The notes under the pieces were generated by a model. The model ran no database searches and had not been told where the DNA came from. It saw nothing but the letters and a program-made list of their open reading frames with translations. Below, piece after piece: positions 8,101 to 17,224 of a stretch of DNA of 32,851 nt (position 1 is its first letter; each line of letters opens with the position of its first letter). The stretch comes from an uncultured Myxococcales bacterium (lineage in GTDB: Bacteria; Myxococcota_A; UBA9042; DTJE01). The stretch covers positions 1 to 32,851 of the forward strand of contig CAINDP010000102.1 in the NCBI GenBank assembly GCA_903847405.1. The letters run 5' to 3'. The position numbers and the translations under genes were made by a program.

Positions 8101-9084
8101 TCAGCGCCCGATGGTCGCGACCATGACGGCCTTGATCGTGTGGACGCGGTTCTCGGCCTCGTCGAAGGCGCGGCTGCGCGGGCCCTCGAAGACCTCGTCC
8201 TCGACCTCGCAGATGTCGGGGAACTGCCGGGACACGTCCGTGTCCAGGTTGTGGAACGCCGGGAGGCAGTGCAGGAAGATCGCGTCCTGGCGGCCGGTCG
8301 CCTCGAACATCGCGCGGGTGATCTTGTAGGGCTTCAGCACCGCGATGCGTTCCGGGATCTTGGCTTCCTCGCCCATCGACGCCCAGACGTCCGTGTACAG
8401 CGCGTGGGCACCCTTGACGCCCTCGGCCACGTCGTCCGTGATCGTCAGCGCGCCGTGGGTTTCCGCGGCGATGGCCCGGACGGTGTCCACCAGGTCGGCC
8501 TTCGGGTGCAGCGACCTGGGGGCGACGATGCGGACGTGCATGCCCATCTTGGCGCAGCCGACCATCAGTTCGTTGGCCATGTTGTTGCGCCCGTCGCCGA
8601 CGTAGGCCAGGGACAGGCCCCGCAGGTTCGTGCCGAACTCCTCCTGGACCGTCAGGAGGTCCGCCAGCACCTGGGTCGGGTGCCAGTCGTCGGTCAGCCC
8701 GTTCCACACCGGCACGCCCGCGTATTTCGCCAGCGTTTCGACGACGTTCTGCGAGTAGCCGCGGAACTGGATGCCGTCGAACATGCGCCCCAGCACGCGG
8801 GCGGTGTCCGCGACGGTTTCCTTCTTGCCGAACTGGATGTCGCCCTTGCCCAGGTATTCCGGGTGGGCGCCCTCGTCCACGCAGGCGGTCACGAAGGCGC
8901 AGCGGGTGCGGGTGGAGGCCTTTTCGAAGATCAGGGCCACGTTCCTGCCGGCCATGGATTGGCCGCGGACGCCGGCGCGCTTGTTGGCCTTGAGCGTGGC
9001 CGACAGGGACAGCAGATCGGCGATTTCGCCCGGGGTGAAGTCCAGCAGTTTCAAGAACGAACGACCCTTGAGGTTCGCGGCCAT
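8101..9084 (-). CDS. argF: Ornithine carbamoyltransferase (ArcB/E. coli ArgI-like)
   Basis: The 327-residue enzyme joins carbamoyl phosphate and L-ornithine to give citrulline. Canonical motifs are all present: STRTR carbamoyl-phosphate loop (57-61), the HPTQ motif, the ornithine-binding DVWASMGEEA loop with SMG, and FLHCLPAFH near the C-terminus. The sequence follows the long E. coli ArgI / Pseudomonas ArcB subtype (FEKASTRTR, LGRMFDGIQFRGY) rather than the short anabolic subtype. It is separate from the arginine operon, which has its own acylornithine carbamoyltransferase, so this enzyme could be catabolic or serve deacylated ornithine. No arcA or arcC lies beside it. The ATG follows GGAGG; a promoter is proposed at 9165-9193. 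Confidence 0.95.
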   Translation of the reverse strand: MAANLKGRSFLKLLDFTPGEIADLLSLSATLKANKRAGVRGQSMAGRNVALIFEKASTRTRCAFVTACVDEGAHPEYLGKGDIQFGKKETVADTARVLGRMFDGIQFRGYSQNVVETLAKYAGVPVWNGLTDDWHPTQVLADLLTVQEEFGTNLRGLSLAYVGDGRNNMANELMVGCAKMGMHVRIVAPRSLHPKADLVDTVRAIAAETHGALTITDDVAEGVKGAHALYTDVWASMGEEAKIPERIAVLKPYKITRAMFEATGRQDAIFLHCLPAFHNLDTDVSRQFPDICEVEDEVFEGPRSRAFDEAENRVHTIKAVMVATIGR

Positions 9085-9164
9085 GGTGCCTCCGTGTGCA
9101 TTCGCGGTTCGTGGACGCCCGGGCCCCGGCGGCGCCGGCGTCCTTCCCGGATTGGTCGGGTCGG

Positions 9165-9193
9165 AGGATGCCGCAGGAGCGCCGGAGGGTCAA
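9165..9193 (-). promoter_or_regulatory. Putative argF promoter
   Basis: TTGACC (9193-9188), a 17-base spacer and CATCCT (9170-9165) on the minus strand would start transcription about 75 bases before the argF ATG. The -35 is near consensus and the -10 is weak. No ArgR-like ATGCGCAT palindrome is present here, unlike at the arginine operon. Confidence 0.4.
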
Positions 9194-9278
9194 GGGTTTC
9201 GGGCGGTATTCCGGGGGGGGCTGGCATCGACGGGCCCGTCGTGGCACGCTCGCTGCGAACGAAACGAAGGACGATGAC

Positions 9279-9935
9279 GTGAACGCGAGGCTGCCTCCCG
9301 TTCCGCGATCCCTGGACCGGGCACGGGTCCTGCGGGCCGCGTTCCACGCCTTCAACTGCCTGTGGGGCGTCCTGGCGTACCATTTTGTGGTGCCGCGCGT
9401 CGTCGCCGCCGCCGCCATCGGAACGATCGCCGCGGCGTTCGGGATCGTCGAGGGCCTGCGGTTGCGGTCGGAACCCCTGAACGCCCAGGTCCTGGACCAC
9501 CCGTTGTTCCGGAACGTCATCCGCCCGTCGGAACACCACCGGTTGTCCGGGGCGTTCTGGTTCGTGCTGGGCGTGGCCCTGGTGCTGGCGATCTACCCGA
9601 AGGAGGCCGTCGAGGGCGGGTGCCTGGTGATGGGCTTCGGCGATCCCGCGGCCACGCTGGTGGGGACCCGTTTCGGTCGTGTCCGCATCGGGGCCGGCAG
9701 GACCCTGGAGGGGACGCTGGCGTTCGTTGCGGCTGCGTTCGTCGCGGTATCGGCGTTCCGGTTCGCGGCCTACCCGTCGTCCGGAATCGCGTGGACGCTG
9801 GGCTTTGCCGCGGTGGCGGTCCTGGCGGGTGCGGTGGCGGAAGGTCTGCTGAGCCGCAGGATCAACGACAACTTCACGGTGCCGCTGGTGTCGTGCGGGG
9901 CGTGCGCGGCGTATGCGGCGCTGGTCGCGGGTTGA
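9279..9935 (+). CDS. Phytol/dolichol kinase-like or CDP-diglyceride synthetase-like membrane protein
   Basis: The product is a 218-residue protein with about six or seven hydrophobic helices. The signature GFGDPAATLVGTRFG (119-133) followed by RTLEGTLA (141-148) matches the CTP-dependent polyprenol kinase family (phytol kinase VTE5, dolichol kinase SEC59), which is related to phosphatidate cytidylyltransferases. Such enzymes phosphorylate isoprenoid alcohols or diacylglycerol, or make CDP-lipids, at the inner membrane. The substrate cannot be assigned. A GTG at 9279 is chosen because it follows GAAGG by eight bases and begins just before the conserved region. An extension to 9096 would add a charged, GC-driven tail. 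The gene is divergent from argF. Confidence 0.8.
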   Translation: MNARLPPVPRSLDRARVLRAAFHAFNCLWGVLAYHFVVPRVVAAAAIGTIAAAFGIVEGLRLRSEPLNAQVLDHPLFRNVIRPSEHHRLSGAFWFVLGVALVLAIYPKEAVEGGCLVMGFGDPAATLVGTRFGRVRIGAGRTLEGTLAFVAAAFVAVSAFRFAAYPSSGIAWTLGFAAVAVLAGAVAEGLLSRRINDNFTVPLVSCGACAAYAALVAG

Positions 9936-9972
9936 CGATCGGCCATGCCGGGTGATAGTTTGCTGCCGCGTT

Positions 9973-10049
9973 GTCCCTGTAGCTCAGCTGGATAGAGCAC
10001 TCGCCTCCTAAGCGAGGGGTCGGCAGTTCGAATCTGCCTAGGGACACCA
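9973..10049 (+). tRNA. tRNA-Arg (anticodon CCU)
   Basis: A complete 77-nt cloverleaf with encoded CCA: acceptor GTCCCTG/TAGGGAC (one G-U pair), D-arm GCTC/GAGC, anticodon stem CTCGC/GCGAG around loop CTCCTAA (anticodon CCT, reading AGG), 5-nt variable loop and T-arm GGCAG/CTGCC with TTCGAAT. It ends 13 bases from the stop codon of the convergent GH9 gene. No integrase or att-like repeat is nearby. Confidence 0.97.
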
Positions 10050-10062
10050 ATCGGAACCATGG

Positions 10063-13000
10063 CTACGGAAGCGGATCGACCGTATGGGCGCCGCCGGTGA
10101 GCCAGGAGGGCGGGGCCGTCATGTTCGGGCCCAGGAGGATCGAGAACATCTCGACGAAGGGACCGTTGACCTCCCACACGCTGTACTCGTTGGTGTTCAC
10201 GATCGTACGCACGTCGGCGTAGCGCATGCCGCGCGGGATGGCCGAGAACGTCGGGTAGAACTGCGCCTTGGTCGCGTCCATGTACGAGGCGGCCGGCAGG
10301 CTTTCGATCGGGCCGTACACGGGCTTGCCCGGGGAGGCGCCCTGCCCTTCCTTGATCCAGGCCAGCGAGTCGAGGTCCAGGGGTTCCTCGGGGTGCCGGG
10401 AGCCCAGGCGCGTGAAGTACACGAAGCCGTTCGGATTGCCGCCCAGGACGTAGTCGGCGGACAGGCTGAGGGCGTTCAGGTACTTCTGCTGATCGGCCGC
10501 GGTCAATCCACCCAACTGCATGCGGGCGATGACGGTGTCCATGAAGCGGGCCGTGCCGGTGCCGACGCCCCAGTCCCAGTTGTAGTTGCCCGGGCGGGGG
10601 CTGCGGTGCGCGTGGCCGTTGCCGCGGACCGCGTCGGCCCACTTGTTCGCCAGCGTGGTCAGCCACGTCACGGAGGTGGAGCGGACGTCGGCCGAGGCAC
10701 CCGCCGCGTTGGCATACCCCAGGAAGTAGTCCGCCATGACCTGGCCGGGGTTCTTGTAGTCCGAGAACAGCAGGTGCGATTCGGCCAGGTTGTTGAAGGC
10801 GCCGTAGGTCCCCATGGACGTCCAGGTCGCCTTGAACTCGGTGTCGTACTGCGCCAGGGCGGTCAGGCGGAACAGTTCGCTGGCGCCGTACATCAGGAAC
10901 TGGGGCGCCGCCGCGTTGGCCTTGGCCCAGGCGAAGGCCGAAATGGCGCGGGTCTTCAGGTCGGCCGCCTTCGTCGCGTCGAACGGGGCGATCAGCCGGG
11001 ACATCTGGGCGAACAGGCCGGCCGCGCGGGCCGACGCATTGGGGCAGCGCGAGTAGGTCCAGTAGATCAGCGGGTCGTCGTCCGCGTGGTAGAAGGCCCA
11101 GGGGTGCCGGGTGGACTCGACGCCCATCCGCACGCCGCCATCGCTTTCCTGCAGTTGCACCCAGGCGTTGACGCCCCACATCGCCTCGTCCAGGAGGTCC
11201 GGGATGCCGTTGCCGGCCTCGGGGATGTCGAACTGGCGATCCAGGTAGTTCGCCGGATTCACTTCGTAGGCCCGCATCAGGACCTGCGGGATGACCTGGT
11301 GCATGGGCCGCTGGTCGAAGTCGCCGGCGTCGTGGTAGCCGCCCACGAGGCTGCGCTTGCCGGTGAGGGGCTGCGTGGTCGGGAACTTGGTGTCGAAGTC
11401 CATGGTGGACTCGGCGGTGTACACGAACGGGTGGTCCAGGTTCGGGCGCGGGAACTCCATGGACACGGCCTCGATGTCGGCGCCCCACCGGTTGAAGAAC
11501 AGGCCGCGCTCGACGGTGAACAGCGCCTTGTAGGCCGCCGTCGCGCTGATCTGGGTCGGCCACGACACGCCCACGCCGGGGATCCGGACGCGCAGGCGGA
11601 CGCCTTCCGCCGCAGCCACCCCGCCGAGGTCGATCTGGCGCACCTCGGCCTGGGTGTCCGCGTCGAGGGTCGACCGCACGGTGATCGGAAGGGCGGACTT
11701 CACGGCGGTGCGCGGCTGGCTGTCGTCGACGGGCTCGGCCAGGACGTCGGCCGTGGTCGACAGGCCCGACAGGGACAGGGCCCCGCCGTCGCCCATCCAG
11801 CCGGAGACGTAGGCGTAGCGCTCGGTAGCGCGCGGGTTGTAGCCCACCTGGTTCAACTGGACGATCGGGGTTTCCAGGTAGTTGTCGCTGAAGGGCAGCA
11901 GGAAGGACACGCCGGGACCCTTGACGGTCAGGAGGTCCGGTCCGCCGATCGGAGCGTCCAGGGTCAGGTAGATCCGGTGATCCGCGTCGATGATCGAGTC
12001 GCTGTAATCCAGACCGTAGCCGACCTTGTAGGACGGCGCACTGATGGGGAGCGACTGGCGGGATACCTTGGTGACGTTGATCGCGGCTCCGTTGGACCGG
12101 GTGACGGTCCAGGGGCCCGCCTGGAAGGTCGCGCCGTTGCCGTTGAACAGGACGATCTGCAGGACGTTGGGACCGAAGCCGTGGACCTCGCGCACCGCGT
12201 TGTCGAGGGGCTCGCGGGGGCCGCCCAGGGTGCGGCCGTGTTGGACCTCGGACACGGTGCCCGAGGGGGTGTCGACGTCGATGCGCAGGAAGACGTCCAC
12301 CGCGGCGGCCAGGCCCGTGAGCTGGGCCTCGGTCGCGCTGCCGGCCAGCGAGGCGAACTGCTTCTGGGCGGGCATGGCGGCGCCGGCGGTTGCCGGGGGC
12401 TCGGGAGCCAGGAACACCCGGACGGCCGTGGCGCCGGCCGGGGCCGTCCAGCGGATCTTGAGGCTGGTGGAGGTGGCGTTGAACACTTCGGGCTTCAGGA
12501 TCGTGGTCGTGGTGCCGGGCGGCGGAGTCACCGGCGCGCCGGCCACGGTGATGGACACGACCGCCGACGTCGTGGAGGCGCCGGCGTTGTCGGTGGCCCT
12601 CGCGGTCAGGGCGTAGGTCCCCGCCGCCAGGTTCGAAAGGGCGACCTGGAACGGGGTTACGGTGGACGTTCCGACCAGGGCCGAGCCCTGGAAGAAATCG
12701 ACCCGGGCGACGGTGCCGTCGGAATCGGCGGCGCCGGCGATGACGGTCAGGGACGCGGGCGCCGTCAGGGACGCGCCGTTGGCCGGGGACGTGATGGAAA
12801 CGGTGGGTGCGACGTTGGCCACGGGCGCGGCGGCCACGGCGATGGACACGACGGCGGACGTCGTGGACGCACCCGCATTGTCCGTGGCCTTCGCGGTCAG
12901 GGCGTAGGACCCCGCCGCCAGGCCCGACAAGGACGCCTGGAAGGGGCTGGCCGTGGACGTGCCGATCAGGGTGGCGCCCTGGAAGAACTCGACCTTGGCG

Positions 13001-14679
13001 ATGGAGCCGTCGGAATCGGCGGCGCCGGCGGAAACGGTCAGGGTGGCCGGGGCCGTGAAGGACGCGCCCGAAGCCGGGGAGGTGATGCCGACGGTCGGGG
13101 GCACGTTCGCGGGCGGCGGCGGCGTCACGGTGGCGGACTTGACGACCATGCCGGTGAAGGTGGCCTTCGACAGCGTTCCGGCCTTGTGGCTGGTGACGGC
13201 CAGGCCTGCAAGGGCGTTGGCCGGCATCGCGTTGGTGGCCGATCCGATCTGGCGCCAGGTGATGCCGTCTGCGGAGGTGTAGGCCGTGAAGGTGCTGCCC
13301 GCGCGCACCAGGCGCACCCAGGAGGGGACCTTGATCCCGGCCACGGTGGTGCTCTGGCTGCTGCCGCCTGCCGTCGCGCGACGCTGGAACGAGGCGCCGT
13401 ACGAGGGGGTCATGGCCATGAAGGCATGGCGCGCCCCGGCGGCGGTGGACTCGCGGATCATGACACCCGCCTTGGCCCACGCGTTCGTGTTCTGCTGGCT
13501 GGCGACCCGGGCGATCACCTCGCCATCGCCCACCAGGGGCAGGTACGCGAAATGGAACGCATCGGCGGTGCCCCAGACATCCGCACCCGCACCGGAAACC
13601 GTGAGGATTCCCCCGGCGTTGACGAAACTGCCCGCGGCGCCGGTGGAGCCGATGTCCTGGTCCTTCCAGGAAGTGGTCACCACGGGCGCGGCATTGACCG
13701 TGACGGAAACAGGTGCCGAGGTCGTCGAGGCGCCGTCATCGTCGGTCGCCCTGGCGGTCAGGAACCAGGTGCCCGCGGCGAGGCCGGTCATCGCGGCCTG
13801 GAACGGGCCGGTCGTAGCGGTCCCCACCAGGGTGGTCCCCTGGAAGAAGTCGACCTTGGCGACGGCGCCGTCCGAATCGCCGGCGCTGGCGACCAGGTTC
13901 AGGGAGGCGGGGGCGGTATACGTGGTTCCCGCGGCCGGGGACGTCAGCGTCACGGTCGGCGGGACGTTCGCGATCGGCGTGGTACCGATGGCCGCGACCG
14001 ACACGTTGGTGAACGTCACCGTGGCGGTCGCGCCGCCGCTGTGGCTGGTGACCGCAAGGCCGGCCAGCGCGTTCGTGCCCATGGGCACGGTCACCGTCGC
14101 CACCAGGGTCCAGGCCAGCCCGTCCGCGGACGTGTACCCCGCGAACGTGCTTCCCGCGCGGACCAGGCGCACCCAGTAGGGGGCTGCGACGCCGGCCTTG
14201 CTGGTCTGCTGGCTGCCCCCGTTCGCGATCGGCCGGTACTGGGACAGGGCGCCGTTCCCGGGCGTCAGGGCCATGAAGGCGTAAGGCGCCCCGACGGCCA
14301 CGGACTCCCGGATCATGAAGCCGGCCTTGGCCCAGGCGTTCGTGTTCGGCTGGCTGGCGACGCGGGCGATCGCCTCGCCGTCGCCGACCATCGTCTGGTA
14401 CACGAAGTGGAAGGCATCCGAGGGACCCCAGATGTCGGCTCCGCTGCTGGTGACGGTGAAGGTCCCGTTGGAGGACGTGGTGCTTCCCGGCGTCGTGGCG
14501 GGTCCGATGTCGGCCTCGGCCAGGGTGCCGATCAGGGGTTGCACGCGCGCGGTGTCCATCGAAGCCCCCGCGGGCGGATCGAAGGACACGGGCAGAAGAT
14601 CGTCGTTGCTGCTGGCGCCGGCGCACCCGGAGGCGGCGACAAAGAAGGCAAGAAGAACCAGTGTGGCTGTGCGATTCAT
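10063..14679 (-). CDS. GH9 glycoside hydrolase lipoprotein with duplicated lectin-like modules
   Basis: A 1538-residue secreted, lipid-anchored enzyme, most likely an endoglucanase or related beta-glucanase. The signal peptide ends in a lipobox (ASGC). Then come a lectin-like/DUF1349-type module (about 66-230), a bacterial Ig module (233-330), a second lectin-like copy (340-515, clearly homologous to the first), two more Ig modules (520-715), an Fn3-like module (720-810), the Ig-like CelD_N domain of GH9 enzymes (about 935-1060) and the GH9 catalytic domain. Catalytic features are HDAGDF (Asp1117, Asp1120; general base and nucleophilic-water positions), GGNPNGFVYFTRLGSRHPEEP, and Glu1498 in NEYSVW as candidate acid. 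The ATG follows GGGAGGTAG. The gene is single, convergent with the tRNA. Confidence 0.9.
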   Translation of the reverse strand: MNRTATLVLLAFFVAASGCAGASSNDDLLPVSFDPPAGASMDTARVQPLIGTLAEADIGPATTPGSTTSSNGTFTVTSSGADIWGPSDAFHFVYQTMVGDGEAIARVASQPNTNAWAKAGFMIRESVAVGAPYAFMALTPGNGALSQYRPIANGGSQQTSKAGVAAPYWVRLVRAGSTFAGYTSADGLAWTLVATVTVPMGTNALAGLAVTSHSGGATATVTFTNVSVAAIGTTPIANVPPTVTLTSPAAGTTYTAPASLNLVASAGDSDGAVAKVDFFQGTTLVGTATTGPFQAAMTGLAAGTWFLTARATDDDGASTTSAPVSVTVNAAPVVTTSWKDQDIGSTGAAGSFVNAGGILTVSGAGADVWGTADAFHFAYLPLVGDGEVIARVASQQNTNAWAKAGVMIRESTAAGARHAFMAMTPSYGASFQRRATAGGSSQSTTVAGIKVPSWVRLVRAGSTFTAYTSADGITWRQIGSATNAMPANALAGLAVTSHKAGTLSKATFTGMVVKSATVTPPPPANVPPTVGITSPASGASFTAPATLTVSAGAADSDGSIAKVEFFQGATLIGTSTASPFQASLSGLAAGSYALTAKATDNAGASTTSAVVSIAVAAAPVANVAPTVSITSPANGASLTAPASLTVIAGAADSDGTVARVDFFQGSALVGTSTVTPFQVALSNLAAGTYALTARATDNAGASTTSAVVSITVAGAPVTPPPGTTTTILKPEVFNATSTSLKIRWTAPAGATAVRVFLAPEPPATAGAAMPAQKQFASLAGSATEAQLTGLAAAVDVFLRIDVDTPSGTVSEVQHGRTLGGPREPLDNAVREVHGFGPNVLQIVLFNGNGATFQAGPWTVTRSNGAAINVTKVSRQSLPISAPSYKVGYGLDYSDSIIDADHRIYLTLDAPIGGPDLLTVKGPGVSFLLPFSDNYLETPIVQLNQVGYNPRATERYAYVSGWMGDGGALSLSGLSTTADVLAEPVDDSQPRTAVKSALPITVRSTLDADTQAEVRQIDLGGVAAAEGVRLRVRIPGVGVSWPTQISATAAYKALFTVERGLFFNRWGADIEAVSMEFPRPNLDHPFVYTAESTMDFDTKFPTTQPLTGKRSLVGGYHDAGDFDQRPMHQVIPQVLMRAYEVNPANYLDRQFDIPEAGNGIPDLLDEAMWGVNAWVQLQESDGGVRMGVESTRHPWAFYHADDDPLIYWTYSRCPNASARAAGLFAQMSRLIAPFDATKAADLKTRAISAFAWAKANAAAPQFLMYGASELFRLTALAQYDTEFKATWTSMGTYGAFNNLAESHLLFSDYKNPGQVMADYFLGYANAAGASADVRSTSVTWLTTLANKWADAVRGNGHAHRSPRPGNYNWDWGVGTGTARFMDTVIARMQLGGLTAADQQKYLNALSLSADYVLGGNPNGFVYFTRLGSRHPEEPLDLDSLAWIKEGQGASPGKPVYGPIESLPAASYMDATKAQFYPTFSAIPRGMRYADVRTIVNTNEYSVWEVNGPFVEMFSILLGPNMTAPPSWLTGGAHTVDPLP

Positions 14680-15205
14680 GGACTACCTCCCGGGGCGAAC
14701 CCCTTTCCATCGGAACGTCCCGAGGCGGTTCCGGCTCCGGCGCGAGTTTCCCGTGGAAACCCGTCGCCTCCGCCTGCACGCTCGGGAAGAGGGGCGTGGC
14801 GCACTTCGGCCCAAAGCGCAGACTTCACCCGGTCGCATGTGTGACGCAGAGGAACCGCAGACCAGGATCACATCAGGGCACTTCGCGACACGAAGTTCGC
14901 GGGTTCCGGATCCCGCCGGACACACCCTTCGAGGAGGTCTGATGCATCCGTCGTGCCACGGCGAAAACGGCGCGGTCAGGAGCGGGTTCCACAAGGGTCG
15001 CGAAGGCAGCCCGCGCCCTGTGCCATGCGGCGCGCCGCCTTGAACCCGGCAGGGCGCCGGACCGGCCCGGCCCGGAAGACCTGCCCGAGGAAGCCACCAG
15101 GGAATGTCTCAGCGTGAAACGGAATCGGACCGATCCCCCCGCGTGCCGCCATGGGTTGCTCCCGGACGGACGGCACGAAACAGGACACGCCGAATCCGCG
15201 TTGCA

Positions 15206-15221
15206 AAACGGCACACCGTTT
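15206..15221. repeat. Short hairpin or operator dyad
   Basis: AAACGG and CCGTTT flank a CACA loop, followed on the plus strand by CATTTT. This is an unusually AT-rich dyad for this DNA. It could be a weak terminator or a regulator site about 85 bases before the promoter at 15306. Confidence 0.35.
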
Positions 15222-15305
15222 CATTTTGGATCGGGTCGCCGGGGCCGAAGCCCGCGGGACCCGTCGGGACGCAGCGGTGCGGACTGCCGCCGGACGCCGC
15301 CGCGA

Positions 15306-15332
15306 TTGACATCGAGGGAGAGCCGCGATAGT
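15306..15332 (+). promoter_or_regulatory. Putative promoter of the signalling operon
   Basis: A perfect TTGACA (15306-15311) is followed after 15 bases by GATAGT (15327-15332). The spacer is one or two bases shorter than ideal. Transcription would start near 15339, leaving a leader of about 115 bases before the GTG at 15455. Confidence 0.5.
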
Positions 15333-15454
15333 GAGTAGACCGTCGACCTCAGACAACGTGTCCCGCTGCCCACCGGCCCATGGCGCCGGGCGCAGCCTGC
15401 CCTGCGGGACGGGTGCATCCCGTCGCGGGCCCCGTCGAGGGGAGGAGGTGAGCG

Positions 15455-17224
15455 GTGGCTCCCGGACTTCAGCAGCCGCAGGTTCCCCACCCCGTTTTCC
15501 CGTCGATGAAGCCGCCCGCGGGCGACGAGGCCGTCCGTGGTCCGACGTTCGCCGCCGGCGACGGAGCCGCGACGAACGTGCCGCAGCCGGGGCTGTCGTC
15601 CGGGATGCACGGGACCAAGGCCTCGAAGGTCATCACGTCCGCGTTCGACGGGTTGATCCGCTCGTCGGGGACCCAGAGCAACGCGCTGCCCTCCATCGCC
15701 CGTCGGGTCATCGATCTGTGGTCGGAGCGTCCCGGCTCGGGCCTGCGGATCGACGCCACCAGCCTGGGGCTCGACGGCGAGGAGGGACTGGCCGCGAACG
15801 AAAGCGAGGGCCGGTGGCTGCTGCCGGCTTTCATGGCGGGGCTGCGCGTCCTGCGGTTGCGACCGGAGGCCGGAGCCTGGGACGTGCTGCGCCTGGCCGA
15901 GGAACTGTGCCAGGTGCAGCCCTACCCCGAGACACTTGCGGCCTTCCGGGACTGGTTGTGGTCCGACGGAGCCGAGGGCTTCGAAGTCGAACTGCAGGTC
16001 TCGTTCATGGAAGTGCTGGAAACCAGTGACTCCCAGGCCTCCTGGGAGGATTGGAGCGCCGCCGCGGTCCGGTCGCTGACCGGCACGATGCTCAGCCGCA
16101 ACATGGTGCAGGTCAGTGCGCGGGATGTCGATGTCGCCTCCCTGCGCCAGCCGTTCCAGATGTCCCTTCTGGCCTTCCAGCGGGAGGCCGCCTCGGGGAC
16201 GCGGGCCCTGTCGATGGAGCAGGAGGCGAACCTCCGCCAGGGCTCGGACCAGGGGGCCTCCTGGGCCGACGTCGAGATGGACGCCGTGCTGCGGCATCCC
16301 GAACTGCGGGCGACGATCCCGCCGGATCGCCTGGCCCGCCGGATCGTTTCGCTGCTGTCGGCCCACTGCGACATTCGGCTGCTGCAGTTCCTGACCTCCC
16401 TGGCGGCGACCGACGATCCCTATTCGAAGGCGGTCCTGGCCAACCTGGAAAAGGAGCCGCTGGGGGAAATCCTGGCGCGCCAGATCGTGCTGGACGGCCC
16501 CGGGACGACGGCCCTGGGGCACTGCCTGGCCCGTGCGCCGCGCCACCTGTCGTCCGGGCTGATGCACGGCCTGCTGGAGCGGTGCGCGGCCGATCCGGCG
16601 CTGATGGAGGCCCTGGGCCGGATCGCGGCGCAGGGGGGCGGCGACCGGATGCTGTCCGTCCTGGACCCGAACCGACTGAACCTGCCCCAGGCCCTCGCCC
16701 TGGCCCGGATGCTGGGACAGGGCGTCCGGGGGGGCGGCGACCTGGTCCTGAAACTGGCGGAGGTCTGCCCGATGGCCGTCCGGTGCGGGCTGCTGGCCGG
16801 CCTGCCGCCCAGGGCGCTGTCGGGCAGCGAGGACAAGGTGGCGCGGGTGCTGCACGAGGCCACTCCCGAGGAAGCCACGCCGTTGCTGGGTGCGCTGGCC
16901 GAAGCCCGGGACCCCCGGTTGCTGGTGGTGCTGGGACAGGCGATCCAGCACTCCCTGGCGAAGGGCTGGCCATCCCGCGTCCTGAAGTCGGCTTGCGAAG
17001 CCCTGGTGTCCACGCCGTCGGGTTCCGAGGCGCTGGTCCACCTGGCGCGATCCAGTTCGGCTTCGACCGACGTTCGGATGGCGGCCATACGCTCGCTGGA
17101 GAGGCGCCCCGAGATCCTCAGCCGGATCTCCCGCTGGTCGTTCCGGGAGGCGCTGCTGGACCCGCCCGAGGTCCGGGAGCGACTGCGCGAGGTCCGCAAG
17201 CGCGACGGCGAGGTGAAGACATGA
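15455..17224 (+). CDS. Uncharacterised helical-repeat (HEAT-like) protein
   Basis: The product is a 589-residue soluble protein of no recognised family. The first 60 residues are Pro/Gly/Ala-rich and probably disordered. The rest is almost entirely helical. The C-terminal third has HEAT/armadillo-like units (for example the stretch ending in VRMAAIRSLERRP). There is no signal peptide or membrane helix, so it is likely a cytosolic scaffold. It starts with GTG, four bases after a very strong GGAGGAGGTG ribosome site. Its stop overlaps the next ATG (ATGA), so it is translationally coupled to the HD-GYP-like protein and then to a Ser/Thr kinase. This suggests one signalling complex, by inference. 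Confidence 0.8.
   Translation: MAPGLQQPQVPHPVFPSMKPPAGDEAVRGPTFAAGDGAATNVPQPGLSSGMHGTKASKVITSAFDGLIRSSGTQSNALPSIARRVIDLWSERPGSGLRIDATSLGLDGEEGLAANESEGRWLLPAFMAGLRVLRLRPEAGAWDVLRLAEELCQVQPYPETLAAFRDWLWSDGAEGFEVELQVSFMEVLETSDSQASWEDWSAAAVRSLTGTMLSRNMVQVSARDVDVASLRQPFQMSLLAFQREAASGTRALSMEQEANLRQGSDQGASWADVEMDAVLRHPELRATIPPDRLARRIVSLLSAHCDIRLLQFLTSLAATDDPYSKAVLANLEKEPLGEILARQIVLDGPGTTALGHCLARAPRHLSSGLMHGLLERCAADPALMEALGRIAAQGGGDRMLSVLDPNRLNLPQALALARMLGQGVRGGGDLVLKLAEVCPMAVRCGLLAGLPPRALSGSEDKVARVLHEATPEEATPLLGALAEARDPRLLVVLGQAIQHSLAKGWPSRVLKSACEALVSTPSGSEALVHLARSSSASTDVRMAAIRSLERRPEILSRISRWSFREALLDPPEVRERLREVRKRDGEVKT

Larger units (their letters stand above)
14680..15454. other. 775-bp divergent intergenic region
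   Basis: This region separates the start of the GH9 gene (minus) from the start of the signalling operon (plus). I find no convincing gene. It holds a sigma-70-like plus-strand promoter (15306-15332), a small AT-rich dyad (15206-15221) and a GC-rich leader to the 15455 start. No clear promoter was found for the GH9 gene. Confidence 0.5.

Noticed and set aside
9973-10049. tRNA-Arg as an integration site for a mobile element
   Set aside because: No integrase, no repeated tRNA 3' end and no change of composition were found on either side.
10084-14844. Plus-strand frame of about 1586 codons opposite the GH9 gene
   Set aside because: It mirrors the GH9 gene, is Gly/Arg/His-rich, and has no domain. 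The minus-strand frame has a signal peptide, modules and catalytic motifs.
14849-14880. Possible CRP-like site upstream of the GH9 gene (TGTGA ... TCACA)
   Set aside because: The half-sites are about 23 bases apart rather than six, so they cannot form a normal CRP box.
14942-15043. 33-codon frame behind a GAGGAGG ribosome-like site in the GH9/signalling intergenic region
   Set aside because: The site is good, but the peptide is Gly/Pro/His-rich with no recognisable feature, has no promoter and sits alone in GC-rich DNA. Without conservation data it is as likely chance.
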